64,000 nucleotides of DNA from Pseudonocardia autotrophica (GCF_003945385.1 NZ_AP018920.1:2852001-2916000); one strand, 5' to 3'; positions 15,692 to 24,945 are shown, numbered from the stretch's first letter. A program made the numbers and translations. The notes: generated from the letters alone by a model not told the origin.

Positions 15692-17035
15692 TCGCGCTGG
15701 TGCTGTTCGGGTCGTTCTTCGCGTTGCTGCTGCTCGGCGTCCCGGTCGCGTTCGCGCTCGGGCTCGCCGCGGCGTTCGGGCTGCTCGCCTCGGGCGGTCC
15801 CGGTGATCTCGCGGTGCTGCCGAGCGTGTTCACCGCGTCGGTCTCCTCGGAGACGCTGCTGGCGATCCCGTTCTTCATCCTGGCCGGGGTGATCATGGAG
15901 TACGCCGGGATCTCCCGGCGGCTGATCGACTTCGCGAGCGCCTGCGTGGGCAGGCGCAAGCACGGCCTGGCCGCGGTCGTGGTGCTCGCGGCGTTCTTCT
16001 TCTCGGCGATCTCCGGCTCCGGCCCGGCGACGGTCGCGGCGCTCGGCACCATCCTGATCCCGGCGCTGGTCCGGGCCGGCTACACCCGGCGGCACTCGGC
16101 GTCGATGGTCGCGAGCTCGGGCTCGATGGGCCTGGTGATCCCGCCGAGCGTCGTGTTCATCGTGTTCGCGGTCGTGGTCAGTGACTTCGCCGGGGTGTCC
16201 ATCGCGCGGCTGTTCGTGGCCGGGATCGTGCCCGGGATCCTGCTGGCGGTCGCGCTGATGGTGGCATGCCTGTTCCTGCCGCGCACCGCCCCGGTCCGGG
16301 AACCGGTGACCGCCGGTGCGTCGTCGCCGTCGTCGTCGGGCGGTGGCGGTGCGGCCGATCCGCAGCTGGGCAGCGGGACGTCCTGGACCGGGTTCGGCCG
16401 CGCGTTCCTCGGTGCGCTGCCCGGGTTGCTGCTCCCGGTGATCATCCTGGGCGGCATCTACGGCGGGATCGTGACGCCCACCGAGTCGGCCGTGGTCGCC
16501 GCGTTCTGCGCGCTGCTGATCGGCCTGTTCGTCTACCGGGAGCTGCGCCCGTCGATGCTCTTCCGGGTGCTGGTCACCGCGGCGGCCCAGTCCGCGGTGA
16601 TCATGCTCATCGTGGGGGCGGCGTCGGTGTTCGCCTACGTCGTCACCGTGAACGGGATCGCGGCGACGCTCGCCGAAGCACTGCTGGGGGTCACCGGGAA
16701 CCCGGCGCTGATCCTGCTGATGGTGGTCGTGCTGCTGCTGGTCGTCGGGGCCTTCGTCGACGCGATCTCGGCGCTGTACCTGCTGGTGCCGATCGTCGCG
16801 CCGGTGCTGCTCGCCGTCGGGGTGGATCCGACGACCATCGGCGTGATGATGGCGGTCGGGCTCGCGCTGGGGCTGATCACCCCACCGGTCGGGGTGAACC
16901 TGTTCGTCGCCGCCGGGATCGCCGGGACCTCGCTGAACGAGGCCTTCCGCGGGATCCGGCCGTTCTTCGTCGCCGGGCTGGTGGTGCTGCTGGCCGTCAC
17001 CTACCTGCCGGTGCTGTCGAACTGGCTGCCCGACC

Positions 17036-17049
<14 letters not shown>
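15688..17049 (+). CDS. dctM: TRAP transporter large permease (DctM)
   Basis: The 453-residue channel subunit of the sodium-driven TRAP carrier. The GTG start VIALVLFGSFFALLLLGVPV overlaps the dctQ stop. Family segments include SAISGSGPATVAALGTILIP, SGSMGLVIPPSVVFIVF and LGLITPPVGVNLFVAAGIAG, with about 12 membrane helices. A Ser/Gly-rich cytoplasmic loop (SSPSSSGGGGAADPQ) is longer than usual. The 3' end overlaps the convergent TetR gene by 14 bp. Confidence 0.93.
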
Positions 17050-17770
<721 letters not shown>

Positions 17771-17788
17771 GACGGGAACGGTGCCATG

Positions 17789-19084
17789 TCAGTTCCAGGT
17801 GACCGGCAACGAGTGCACCCCGAAGATCAGCATGTCGTTGCGGAGCGGGACATCCTCAGCTGCCACGGCGAGGCGTAGGCCGGGGATCCGTGCGAACAGC
17901 TCGCGGAAGCCGACCTTCATCTCGACGCGCGCCAGCTGGGAACCGATGCACTGGTGGACACCGTGCCCGAAGGCGAGGTGCGGCACCCGCCCCCGGCGGA
18001 CGTCGAGCTCGTCGACGGCGTCGAGGTGCCGCTCGTCCCGGTTCGTCTCCGGCACCGCCACCATGACGGTGGAGCCCGCCGGGATGTCGACCCCGCCGAG
18101 CGTGACGGTCTCGGTCGCGACCCGGGACACCCCGAGCTGGATGATGCTCAGGTAGCGCAGGAGTTCCTCGACGGCGCCGTCGATCGCGTCCGGCCCGGTG
18201 GTCACCGCGGCGAGCTGCTCGGGGTGCTGGAGCAGCGCGAACACGCCGAGGGCGAGCATGTTGGCCGTGGTCTCGTGCCCGGCGCCGAGCAGCACCAGCG
18301 AGATGTCGATCAGCTGGTTGTCCGGCAGTGGCGGGTCGGACTCGTGGATGAGCCCGGACAGCAGATCGTCGCCGGGGTGCTCCTTCTTGTGCGCGACGAG
18401 CCCGGACAGGAACGTGTAGAGCTCGCCCAGTGCCCGGCCGCGTTCCTCGTCGGTGGAGTTGGCGTTGAGCCCGACCGTGGTGTTGTCCTGGAACGCCTGC
18501 CGGTCGGCATAGTCGACCCCGAGCAGCTCACAGATCATCTGCGAGGGCAGCGGCAGCGCATAGGCGGGCACCAGGTCGGCGCCGGGGCCACCGGCGAGCA
18601 TCGTGTCGATGTGCGCCGCGGCGATCTCGGTCATGCGCTCCTCGAGTGCGCGCATACGGCGGACCGTGAACTGGCCCTGCAGGAGCCTGCGGATGCGGGT
18701 GTGCTCGGGCGGGTCCATGAAGATGAACATGCCGTCGTTGCGCTGCACGTCGGCCGGGCGTAGCGGCTCACCGCGCTCGGTGGCAGCGGCGAGCTGCTCG
18801 ACCTCCTGTGCGGAGAGCTTCGTCGCGTCCTTGTAGCGGACCCGGTCGGCGCTGAACCGGGAGTCGGCCAGCACCTCGCGTGCCTCGTCGAAGCCGGTCA
18901 CGAGGAACGCCCGGGCTCCGTTGCGCAGCTCGACCGGCTGAACGGCGCCTGCGCCGCGCCGCGCCGCGAGCCCCGGCGCGGGATCGAACGGGCAGCTCGG
19001 CGTGCGCTCGAGCAGGTCCTCGGGGACCAGGCTGCGCAGCGCGATGGGGGAGTCGGTGGCGGTGGTGTTCTCGTCGGCGGTCAG
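17789..19084 (-). CDS. Cytochrome P450 monooxygenase
   Basis: Soluble bacterial P450. Motifs: oxygen-binding I-helix LLGAGHETTANML, K-helix EELLRY, and heme-binding loop FGHGVHQCIGSQLAR with the axial Cys. N-terminal MFIFMDPPEHTRIRRLLQGQ is the usual C-helix region. The start is uncertain. GTG 19168 and ATG 19159 lie inside the operator palindromes and have no ribosome site, whereas CTG 19084 follows GGAG at six bases and gives a normal 431-residue protein, so I chose it. A redox partner is not adjacent. The substrate is unknown. Confidence 0.92.
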   Translation of the reverse strand: MTADENTTATDSPIALRSLVPEDLLERTPSCPFDPAPGLAARRGAGAVQPVELRNGARAFLVTGFDEAREVLADSRFSADRVRYKDATKLSAQEVEQLAAATERGEPLRPADVQRNDGMFIFMDPPEHTRIRRLLQGQFTVRRMRALEERMTEIAAAHIDTMLAGGPGADLVPAYALPLPSQMICELLGVDYADRQAFQDNTTVGLNANSTDEERGRALGELYTFLSGLVAHKKEHPGDDLLSGLIHESDPPLPDNQLIDISLVLLGAGHETTANMLALGVFALLQHPEQLAAVTTGPDAIDGAVEELLRYLSIIQLGVSRVATETVTLGGVDIPAGSTVMVAVPETNRDERHLDAVDELDVRRGRVPHLAFGHGVHQCIGSQLARVEMKVGFRELFARIPGLRLAVAAEDVPLRNDMLIFGVHSLPVTWN

Positions 19085-19137
19085 GGCGGGCTCCTGTCCT
19101 GGGCGTCGTCGGGTTCCCCGCCAGCCTACCGAATCGC

Positions 19138-19184
19138 TGCACGGTGTGCATTGCTGCATAATGTGCACCGTTGCGCATCGTGCA
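19138..19184. promoter_or_regulatory. Operator array: three 13-bp palindromes at 17-bp spacing
   Basis: TGCACGGTGTGCA (19138), TGCATAATGTGCA (19155) and TGCGCATCGTGCA (19172) share the pattern TGCNNNNNGTGCA and start exactly 17 bp apart. They lie upstream of the P450-TetR pair. The regularity suggests cooperative binding of a dimeric repressor, most simply the TetR protein encoded downstream. Confidence 0.65.
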
Positions 19185-19225
19185 GTCAGTTCGCCGTGCG
19201 CGGCGCCCCGGTCCGGGCGCCGGTG

Positions 19226-20239
19226 TCACTCGTAGCCCTCGTCCCGTAGCGCGGAGCGGTAGCTCGCATCCAGGGCGCGGCGGGTGACCCCGCTCATCGA
19301 GCCGGCCAGGCCACGCGCGAGCGCCTTCGCCGCGCGACCACCACGGCCGGCGAGATGGGCGGCGGCGATCGCGTTGAGATCGGGGAGCGGGGCCGCCGGA
19401 CCCGCCCACAGCGCGTCGACAGCCGGGCTGCGCACCAACTCGGCCCACTCCACGCGCACCACGACCGCGGCATCAGGTGCCTTGTCCCGCAACGCCATCG
19501 TTGCGAGCAGGGCCGGGTCGACACTGATCTGTGCGGTGCCGCCGAGCCGGGCGACGTCACCCCGGCCCGGCACGACGGCGAGCAGCGAGACCTCCGGGCA
19601 GCTCGTCAGGTTGTGCAGGGTGTCGGCCCGCTTGTTCCCCCGCCGTTCGGCGAACGCGACGGTCTGCCCGTCGAGCACGCGCAGCAGCCCGGGGCCGTCA
19701 CCGCGCGGGCTCGTGTCGGCGTTGTCGTCGCCGTCCCGCGAGGTGGTCAGGGCGAACGGTGCGGTGGCGAGGAACCCGGCCACCCCCGGTACGGACAGCG
19801 GGCCCGACTCGGGAGCCGTCACGGAGGCCGGCTCCGGCACGGCTCGCCACAGCTTCGAACGCAGGACGCAGCGTGCGCAGTGCACGAAGGCCTCGGTCAG
19901 GGTGACGTCGAGCCGTCCGCCGGACGACCGCCCCGCGACCCCGTTGCACCGGAAGGTCTCGCCGAGGCCGGGCAGCAGGAACAGCATCGACACCCCGGAG
20001 CCCGGCGTGGGTGCCTCGGGCAGGAGCACCGAGAGGCGGGTGTCCGACTCGGCGCGGGCGAACCCGGGTTCCCCGCCGGTGAGGACCGTGCCCGAGCGGG
20101 TCCCCACGACCGCGACCGGGGCCGCGGCGAAGATCGTCCGGCAGCCCTCGTCGAGGGTTGTCGTCGATTTGAGCAACACCGGCTTCGCCGGGCTGCCGAT
20201 GAGCGCGTCGACCCCCTGCGGGGTGGTCACCATCTGCAT
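19226..20239 (-). CDS. Pyridoxamine 5'-phosphate oxidase-like flavin protein
   Basis: A 337-residue protein with PNPOx-like split-barrel features: AAPVAVVGTRSGTVLTGGEP, DTRLSVLLPEAPTPGSGVSM, FVHCARCVLRSKLW, and a second unit with VAFAERRGNKRADTLHNLTS then ARLGGTAQISVDPALLATMA. It resembles FMN-binding oxidoreductases of unknown substrate. The start at ATG 20239 leaves little space to the divergent AraC gene; ATG 20233 is an alternative. The C-terminus is an Arg/Ala-rich helical tail. Confidence 0.75.
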   Translation of the reverse strand: MQMVTTPQGVDALIGSPAKPVLLKSTTTLDEGCRTIFAAAPVAVVGTRSGTVLTGGEPGFARAESDTRLSVLLPEAPTPGSGVSMLFLLPGLGETFRCNGVAGRSSGGRLDVTLTEAFVHCARCVLRSKLWRAVPEPASVTAPESGPLSVPGVAGFLATAPFALTTSRDGDDNADTSPRGDGPGLLRVLDGQTVAFAERRGNKRADTLHNLTSCPEVSLLAVVPGRGDVARLGGTAQISVDPALLATMALRDKAPDAAVVVRVEWAELVRSPAVDALWAGPAAPLPDLNAIAAAHLAGRGGRAAKALARGLAGSMSGVTRRALDASYRSALRDEGYE

Positions 20240-20293
20240 GCCGCGGACGCTATGGTGGCCCTTCAGCGGTGTGTGGCCAACCATGGCCGCGAG

Positions 20294-21022
20294 ATGGCCA
20301 GGATCGGGGTGTCGATGTCGGGGAGCGTGCTCGCCGCCCTGCGCACGGAGTTCGATCGTGGCTTCTCCGTCGACCTCCACGTGCACGATTTCCACCTGCT
20401 GAGCTGGTCGAGGTACGCGACGGTCACCCACCACACCGCGGAGCGGGACTGGCTGGTGCCGCCCACGCACGCGTTGTGGATGCCGGCCGGTGTCCCGCAC
20501 TCGGTCACCGTCGTCCGCGGCGGGCTCGGCTACGCCGTGGCCATGACCGGAGCGACGCGGTTGCCCGAGCCGACCGGCATCCTCGTGACGCCACTGGTCG
20601 GTGAGCTGATCGTGCACCTGAACGGCGATCCGGAGCGAACCCGGGCCACGGCCGAGGAGTTGCTCACCGAGCTTCTCGAACCCGTCTCGAGCACCGTCTT
20701 CACCCTGCCCGCCCCGAGCGACCCGCGGCTGCGCGAGATCACCCGGGCGCTCGTCGCGGACCCGGCGGACGGGCGCGATCTCGCCGCATGGGCCGATCAC
20801 ACGGCCACCAGCGTCCGCACACTGACGAGGACGTTCCAGACCGAGACGGGCATGACCTTCGCGCAGTGGCGCAGGCATGCCCGTGTCCGGGCGGCCCTGA
20901 CACTGCTCGCGAACGGCACCTCGGTCGGGGCGACCGCCCGTGCGGTGGGCTACCGCAAGCCCAGCGCCTTCGCCGAGGCCTTCCGCCAGGTGACCGGCCG
21001 GTCCCCGAGCGAGTTCGGCTGA
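20294..21022 (+). CDS. AraC-family regulator with cupin N-terminus
   Basis: About 242 residues from ATG 20294 (ATG 20252 is possible but nearly abuts the divergent start). The N-terminal cupin reads YATVTHHTAERDWLVPPTHA then ALWMPAGVPHSVTV. The C-terminal double HTH reads LAAWADHTATSVRTLTRTF and GATARAVGYRKPSAFAEAFR, ending VTGRSPSEFG. A TATGGT element at 20251-20256 could be its -10. It is divergent from the PNPOx-like gene and probably regulates it. Confidence 0.87.
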   Translation: MARIGVSMSGSVLAALRTEFDRGFSVDLHVHDFHLLSWSRYATVTHHTAERDWLVPPTHALWMPAGVPHSVTVVRGGLGYAVAMTGATRLPEPTGILVTPLVGELIVHLNGDPERTRATAEELLTELLEPVSSTVFTLPAPSDPRLREITRALVADPADGRDLAAWADHTATSVRTLTRTFQTETGMTFAQWRRHARVRAALTLLANGTSVGATARAVGYRKPSAFAEAFRQVTGRSPSEFG

Positions 21023-21330
21023 GTCGCCGGCCGGGCGTGCCCGGCCTCACCTCAGGTGCCGGGCGAAGAACCGGTTCCCGGCCTCGTTCGCGCACGCCGG
21101 GCCGCCGCGCCGACCGCAGCCGCACCGCCCGGGCCGTCACGATGGTGAACGGATGCTCGATGATGGACATCACGCACCGGAGTCGAAGTCTTTGCTTCCA
21201 TCGCATCCGTGCAGCGATCGAGGTCCCGTATACGCCCGATGTGATTGTCGTGCAGCGTGATCCGAACGTCGCATGCTGCTGGGTCGTTGGGCTTTATGTC
21301 CCCTGCTCGTCCGGACGAAGGATTGATTCG
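21023..21330. other. Gene-free stretch
   Basis: About 300 bp between the AraC gene and the small secreted protein. Its second half (from about 21150) is markedly less GC-rich than its surroundings and probably contains the promoter of the secreted protein. I see no convincing gene, hairpin or repeat in it. Confidence 0.5.
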
Positions 21331-21552
21331 ATGAAGAAGTGGATGCGGAACTCGCTGATCACCATGGGTGCCGCGGGCGTTGTGGCCTTCCCGCTGGCCG
21401 GGATCGCCTCGGCCGACGAGGGCGACCTGCTGGATGACACGCTCGGCGATGTCGTCGACGTCGTCGCGCCGTCCGACGACAGCGACCGCGGTGGTCTGCC
21501 CGCGGTTCTGGAGCTCTCCGACACCGTCGGCGAGGCCGGCTTCATGGGCTAG
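21331..21552 (+). CDS. Small secreted protein
   Basis: A 73-residue protein, MKKWMRNSLITMGAAGVVAF followed by PLAGIASADEGDLL. The signal peptide should be cut after ASA, leaving about 44 acidic residues without cysteines. No family is recognised. It is similar in style to short exported chaplin- or secretory-like peptides of actinobacteria but lacks their motifs. AAGG lies nine bases before the ATG. Confidence 0.7.
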   Translation: MKKWMRNSLITMGAAGVVAFPLAGIASADEGDLLDDTLGDVVDVVAPSDDSDRGGLPAVLELSDTVGEAGFMG

Positions 21553-21627
21553 AGCCGGTACGACCTGCGCAATCGCCACGGCGGCGACCCAGCGGGTGAA
21601 CGAACCCTTCGGGTAGAAGGGCTCCCC

Positions 21628-21662
21628 GGACGGCGGCGGCGGTACTTCTACCGCCGCCGTCC
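21628..21662 (+). terminator. Hairpin after the small secreted protein
   Basis: Perfect 12-bp stem GGACGGCGGCGG / CCGCCGCCGTCC with an 11-base loop, 75 bp after the stop codon at 21552. Nothing else is supported in the 21553-21818 gap. Confidence 0.6.
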
Positions 21663-21818
21663 CGGCCGTCCCGCGGACTCCCGGTCGGCCTCGCACACAC
21701 CTCTCGTGTGAGATCATCACCGGAGTGTCGACGTCAGGGCGCTGGAACTGCGGGCCGCCCCGTGCGACAGGTGAGCCGGCGTGGGTTCCGGTGAGAGGCA
21801 GTCGACGAAGGGCAGTCG

Positions 21819-22565
21819 ATGAGAGGTGGCCACCGTGCAGGACATTTCATCGGGCGCATCTCTCTCGCCGCTGATGCACCTGCTGAAGGGTATCCGTTCG
21901 ACCTGCCCGTGATCCGCTGGTTCCGTGAGCGCGGTCCGCTCACCCTGCAGTCGGGCGTCACGTTCCTCGTCGGCGAGAACGGCTCCGGCAAGTCGACTCT
22001 GGTCGAGGCCCTGGCCGTCGCACTCCACCTGAATCCGGAGGGCGGATCCCGCTCGTTCCGTTTCGCGTCACGCTCGAGTGAATCTGCGCTGGGTGATCAC
22101 CTGTTGGTGACTCGGCGCCCCGGACGGGAGCGTACAAGCTACTTCCTGCGAGCGGAATCCTATTACAACGTCGCCACCGAAGTCGAACGACTGGACAAGA
22201 TCGGCCCCACGCCACTGTTGCCCGTCTATGGCGGATCAGGCCATGAACGCAGCCACGGGGAGTCGTTTCTCGCCTTGCTGAACAACAGATTCGGGCCACG
22301 TGGACTCTACCTGCTGGATGAGCCCGAGGCTGCGTTGTCGGTGACCGGCGTGCTCGCCGTCATGCATCGGATCATGGATCTCACCGCGCGCGGGAGTCAG
22401 TTCATCATCGCCACTCATTCGCCGATTCTCCTCGCGCTTCCCGGGGCAACGATCCTCGAAATAGGCGATACCGGCACACTGGAGCGGTCGAATTACGATG
22501 CTGCGCTTCCCGTGCGGATGACACGAGAATTCCTGCAGCGCCGGATCAGTTCCTGCGGCACCTGA
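21819..22565 (+). CDS. ABC/AAA-type ATP-binding protein (SMC/RecF-like)
   Basis: A 248-residue stand-alone nucleotide-binding domain. Walker A FLVGENGSGKST, signature-like SHGESF, Walker B LYLLDEPEAALS and H-loop FIIATHSP are all present, so it should hydrolyse ATP. The arrangement resembles small AAA_21 proteins rather than transporter ATPases, and no permease is adjacent. AAGGG precedes ATG 21819 at seven bases. Codon use is clearly less GC-biased than in neighbours (many TTG, GAA, AAT, ATA), suggesting acquisition by transfer. Some proteins of this kind serve in phage defence, but no partner gene is present. Confidence 0.8.
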   Translation: MRGGHRAGHFIGRISLAADAPAEGYPFDLPVIRWFRERGPLTLQSGVTFLVGENGSGKSTLVEALAVALHLNPEGGSRSFRFASRSSESALGDHLLVTRRPGRERTSYFLRAESYYNVATEVERLDKIGPTPLLPVYGGSGHERSHGESFLALLNNRFGPRGLYLLDEPEAALSVTGVLAVMHRIMDLTARGSQFIIATHSPILLALPGATILEIGDTGTLERSNYDAALPVRMTREFLQRRISSCGT

Positions 22566-22619
22566 ACTGAGCCGCCGGTGCGTTCCCGTGGTCTCCAGGA
22601 CCCCTCCCCGGTCGGAGTC

Positions 22620-22742
22620 CGCTCACCACGTGAGCGAATTCCGGAACCAGGCACACCTCGGGGTCACTCGATCTCTCGGCGCCCGGTTCGCCCGGGCGTC
22701 GATGGACCCGTCTGTCGGGGGAACTCGCTCACCTGGTGAGCG
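22620..22742. repeat. Pair of 17-bp palindromes
   Basis: CGCTCACCACGTGAGCG at 22620-22636 and CGCTCACCTGGTGAGCG at 22726-22742 are each palindromic, and each is followed by a similar tail (AATTCCGG, AACTTCGG). They start 106 bp apart in the gene-free interval 22566-22847. They look like a duplicated protein-binding site; no reading frame there is convincing. Confidence 0.6.
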
Positions 22743-22847
22743 AACTTCGGCCACCCACTCCTGTCCGCCGCTCCGAGCCGGCGGCGCCCGACCGGCCCGG
22801 GTCCTCACGGGGCCTGTCCGAGGCTGCATCGGGCATCGGCGCGATCG

Positions 22848-23099
22848 CTACGAGGTGCCGGTCATCGCGCTGCGGCGCCGGAACCGCTGTTGAACGCCCT
22901 GCTTGGTGGTGCCGTAGAGCTCGCCGATGTCGCTCCACCGGACGCCGGACTCCCGGGCCTGTTGCACCAGTTCGAGCTCCAGCTGCTCGGCGGCCTGTCG
23001 CAGTCGGCGACCTGCGGAGATCCGCGCCGTCACCGTGTCCGCGGACTCGACCGCCTCCAGGGCGGCTCGGATCGCCGCACAGCTCGACTCTCCGCTCAT
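22848..23099 (-). CDS. Small helix-turn-helix protein
   Basis: An 83-residue protein, mostly helical, with a C-terminal HTH: VRWSDIGELYGTTKQGVQQR. This arrangement is common among short actinobacterial DNA-binding proteins of unknown role. The ATG at 23099 is about ten bases after AGGAGGTG, and that ribosome site lies inside a perfect inverted repeat, so translation or transcription is probably autoregulated. It is divergent from the lysine-rich microprotein. Confidence 0.75.
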   Translation of the reverse strand: MSGESSCAAIRAALEAVESADTVTARISAGRRLRQAAEQLELELVQQARESGVRWSDIGELYGTTKQGVQQRFRRRSAMTGTS

Positions 23100-23102
23100 G
23101 TC

Positions 23103-23146
23103 GTCAACACCTCCTTGACCATCTCCTGCGTCAAGGAGGTGTTGAC
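23103..23146. promoter_or_regulatory. Perfect 17-bp inverted repeat covering a ribosome-binding site
   Basis: GTCAACACCTCCTTGAC (23103-23119) and its exact complement (23130-23146) flank a 10-base spacer. On the minus strand the arm nearest the HTH gene contains AGGAGGTG, the ribosome site of that gene. A palindromic GTGTACAC follows at 23151. It can act as an operator DNA site or as an mRNA hairpin hiding the ribosome site. The other arm provides the same AGGAGGT on the plus strand toward the microprotein. Confidence 0.75.
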
Positions 23147-23192
23147 TCAGGTGTACACCAGTTTACGACCTGGCGAACGGGGGTGATCATCC

Positions 23193-23249
23193 ATGGGTAA
23201 GAAGAAGGACAAGAAGAAGGACAAGAAGGGCAAGAAGAAGAAGAAATGA
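23193..23249 (+). CDS. 18-residue lysine-rich microprotein
   Basis: The frame encodes MGKKKDKKKDKKGKKKKK: 14 of 18 residues are lysine. A GGGGGTG ribosome-like site precedes ATG 23193 by nine bases, and a very strong terminator follows 30 bp downstream, so it is framed like a real transcription unit. The AAG-rich run is strikingly unlike the surrounding GC-rich DNA. A nucleic-acid-binding or membrane-binding role is a guess. It is too short for standard gene callers. Confidence 0.55.
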   Translation: MGKKKDKKKDKKGKKKKK

Positions 23250-23278
23250 CCTCGCGGCTCGGTGATGCGAGTGTCTGA

Positions 23279-23321
23279 CGGTGCCGCGCCGGCTGTGAGC
23301 ACGACAGCCGGCGCGGCACCG
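23279..23321. terminator. Very strong hairpin terminator
   Basis: An 18-bp perfect stem (GGTGCCGCGCCGGCTGT plus one flanking pair) around a 7-base loop. It sits between the microprotein (plus) and the MarR gene (minus, stop at 23367), and so can end both transcripts. Confidence 0.8.
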
Positions 23322-23366
23322 CCGAGCCCGTCCATCGGACGGGTGATCGCTGAGCGCTCTGTGCGA

Positions 23367-23792
23367 TCAGCCGAGCCGGGACAGCGCTGCGAGTACGGTC
23401 CCGGCATCGGCGCCCAGTGCGCCCAGCACCTCGAGTTCGATCTCCGCGACCCGCGGCCGCAGCGCGGCGTGCAGCTCGCGACCCCGGTCGGTGCCGAACA
23501 CCAGCACCCGTCGCCGGTCGGCGTCGTCCGGCCGCCGGTGCACCAGGCCCCGATCCACCAGCCGGTCGACGATCTTCGTCAGGGTCGGCGCCGGGACCAT
23601 CGCGTACGCCGCGATCTCCGACATCGGGTGCCCCTCGCCGTCGGCGAGCAGGTCGAGCACCCGCCAGCCGTCGAGGCCGGGTCCGGCGGGCGGCCGGACG
23701 ATCTCTTCGATCCGCCGCTCCACCCGGTGGGCGGCGCGTCCGAGTGCGGCCGCGGCGGCCGGTGCGCCGGTGCGGGGTTCGGCGGCGGTCAC
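23367..23792 (-). CDS. MarR-family transcriptional regulator
   Basis: A 141-residue winged-helix regulator. GLDGWRVLDLLADGEGHPMS leads into the recognition helix APTLTKIVDRLVDRGLVHR and the wing DDADRRRVLVFGTDRG. The GTG start at 23792 is four bases after AAGGAGG. It is divergent from the AmiC-like sensor and amide genes, and direct repeats of CTGTCATC (23836 and 23851) lie between them. It probably controls this cluster. Confidence 0.88.
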   Translation of the reverse strand: MTAAEPRTGAPAAAAALGRAAHRVERRIEEIVRPPAGPGLDGWRVLDLLADGEGHPMSEIAAYAMVPAPTLTKIVDRLVDRGLVHRRPDDADRRRVLVFGTDRGRELHAALRPRVAEIELEVLGALGADAGTVLAALSRLG

Positions 23793-23835
23793 GGGGCCTC
23801 CTTCGGTCCGGGCGTTCGGGGTAGTGACGCAATCG

Positions 23836-23858
23836 CTGTCATCGTAAACACTGTCATC
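23836..23858. promoter_or_regulatory. Direct repeats in the MarR/AmiC-like divergent promoter
   Basis: CTGTCATC occurs at 23836-23843 and 23851-23858, a 15-bp step, in the AT-richer centre of the divergent intergenic region. It is a candidate binding site for the adjacent MarR protein. Confidence 0.35.
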
Positions 23859-23880
23859 TTCGATCGAAGGGGAGGTGACG

Positions 23881-24945
23881 GTGCCCACGGCTCCCGCAGT
23901 GCTCGACGTCGCCTTCGTCGTGCCCCGCAGCGGCCCGGCTGGGATCCTCGGGCCGGCCTGCGAGGCGTGCGGTGACCTGGCCGCCGCCGAGCTGAACGAC
24001 GAGGGCGGGGTGCTCGGCCGCGAGATCCGGCTGCTCCCGGTCGACGGGGGCCGGGAACCGTCCGAGGTCGCCGCCGAGGTCGGCGATCTGCTCGACTCCG
24101 GGCGGGTGGACGCGGTCAGCGGCTGGCACATCTCCGCGGTCCGGCAGGCGCTCGCCCCGACCGTCGCGGGCCGGGTGCCCTACGTCTACGCCCCCCTCTA
24201 CGAAGGCGGCGAGACGACGCCCGGGGTGTTCCTGACCGGTGAGACCCCGGAGACCCAGGTGCTGCCCGCGCTGCGCTGGATGGCCGCGGAGCTGGGTGTG
24301 CGGACCTGGTGCGTGGTCGGCAACGACTACGTCTGGCCCCGCGGGTCGGCTCGCGCGGTGCGGCGCTTCGTGCGATCGAGCCCGGACGTGCGGGTGCTCG
24401 ACGAGGTGTTCGTCCCGCTCGGCAGCGAGGACTTCGGCCCGGTGGTCACCCGGGTGCAGCGCTCCGGCGCGCAGGGCGTGCTGATGTTCCTGGTCGGCTC
24501 GGACGCGGTCCGGTTCAACCGGGCCTTCGCCGCGGCCGGCGCCGACCGCAGCCGGGTGCGGCTCTCCCCGCTGATGGAGGAGAACATGCTGTTCGCGACG
24601 GGTGCCGAGGCCACCCGCGAGCTGTACGCGGCGGCCGGCTACTTCGAGACGCTGGCGACGGCGTCGTCGCTGGACTTCTCGGCGCGCTACGCGGCCCGGT
24701 TCGGGGTGCACGGCCCGGTGCCGGGCGCACTCGCCGAGTCCTGTTTCGAGGCGATCACGCTGCTCGGCAGGCTGGCCGGCCGGGCCGGCTCGGTGGATCC
24801 CGCCGCGCTGCTCGCGGTCGCCGAGGACACCGGGTTCGACGGCCCGCGGGGTGCGGTCTCGCTGCGCGGCGGGCACCTGCGGCAGGACGTCTACGTCGCC
24901 CGCGCCGACGGCCTGTCCTTCGACGTCCTCGCCCGCCTGGCTTGA
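23881..24945 (+). CDS. AmiC-like amide sensor (periplasmic-binding fold, cytoplasmic)
   Basis: A 354-residue protein of the branched-chain amino acid/amide binding family (LDVAFVVPRSGPAGILGPAC; LNDEGGVLGREIRLLPVDGG; GTYPE-like YVYAPLYEGGETTPGVFLTG). There is no signal peptide, so it is more like the cytoplasmic amide sensor AmiC than a transporter receptor, and no ABC transporter genes follow. It sits directly before fmdB and a formamidase gene, which supports sensing of short amides or urea-like ligands. GTG 23881 is five bases after GAAGGGGAGG and is preferred to GTG 23875. Confidence 0.82.
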   Translation: MPTAPAVLDVAFVVPRSGPAGILGPACEACGDLAAAELNDEGGVLGREIRLLPVDGGREPSEVAAEVGDLLDSGRVDAVSGWHISAVRQALAPTVAGRVPYVYAPLYEGGETTPGVFLTGETPETQVLPALRWMAAELGVRTWCVVGNDYVWPRGSARAVRRFVRSSPDVRVLDEVFVPLGSEDFGPVVTRVQRSGAQGVLMFLVGSDAVRFNRAFAAAGADRSRVRLSPLMEENMLFATGAEATRELYAAAGYFETLATASSLDFSARYAARFGVHGPVPGALAESCFEAITLLGRLAGRAGSVDPAALLAVAEDTGFDGPRGAVSLRGGHLRQDVYVARADGLSFDVLARLA

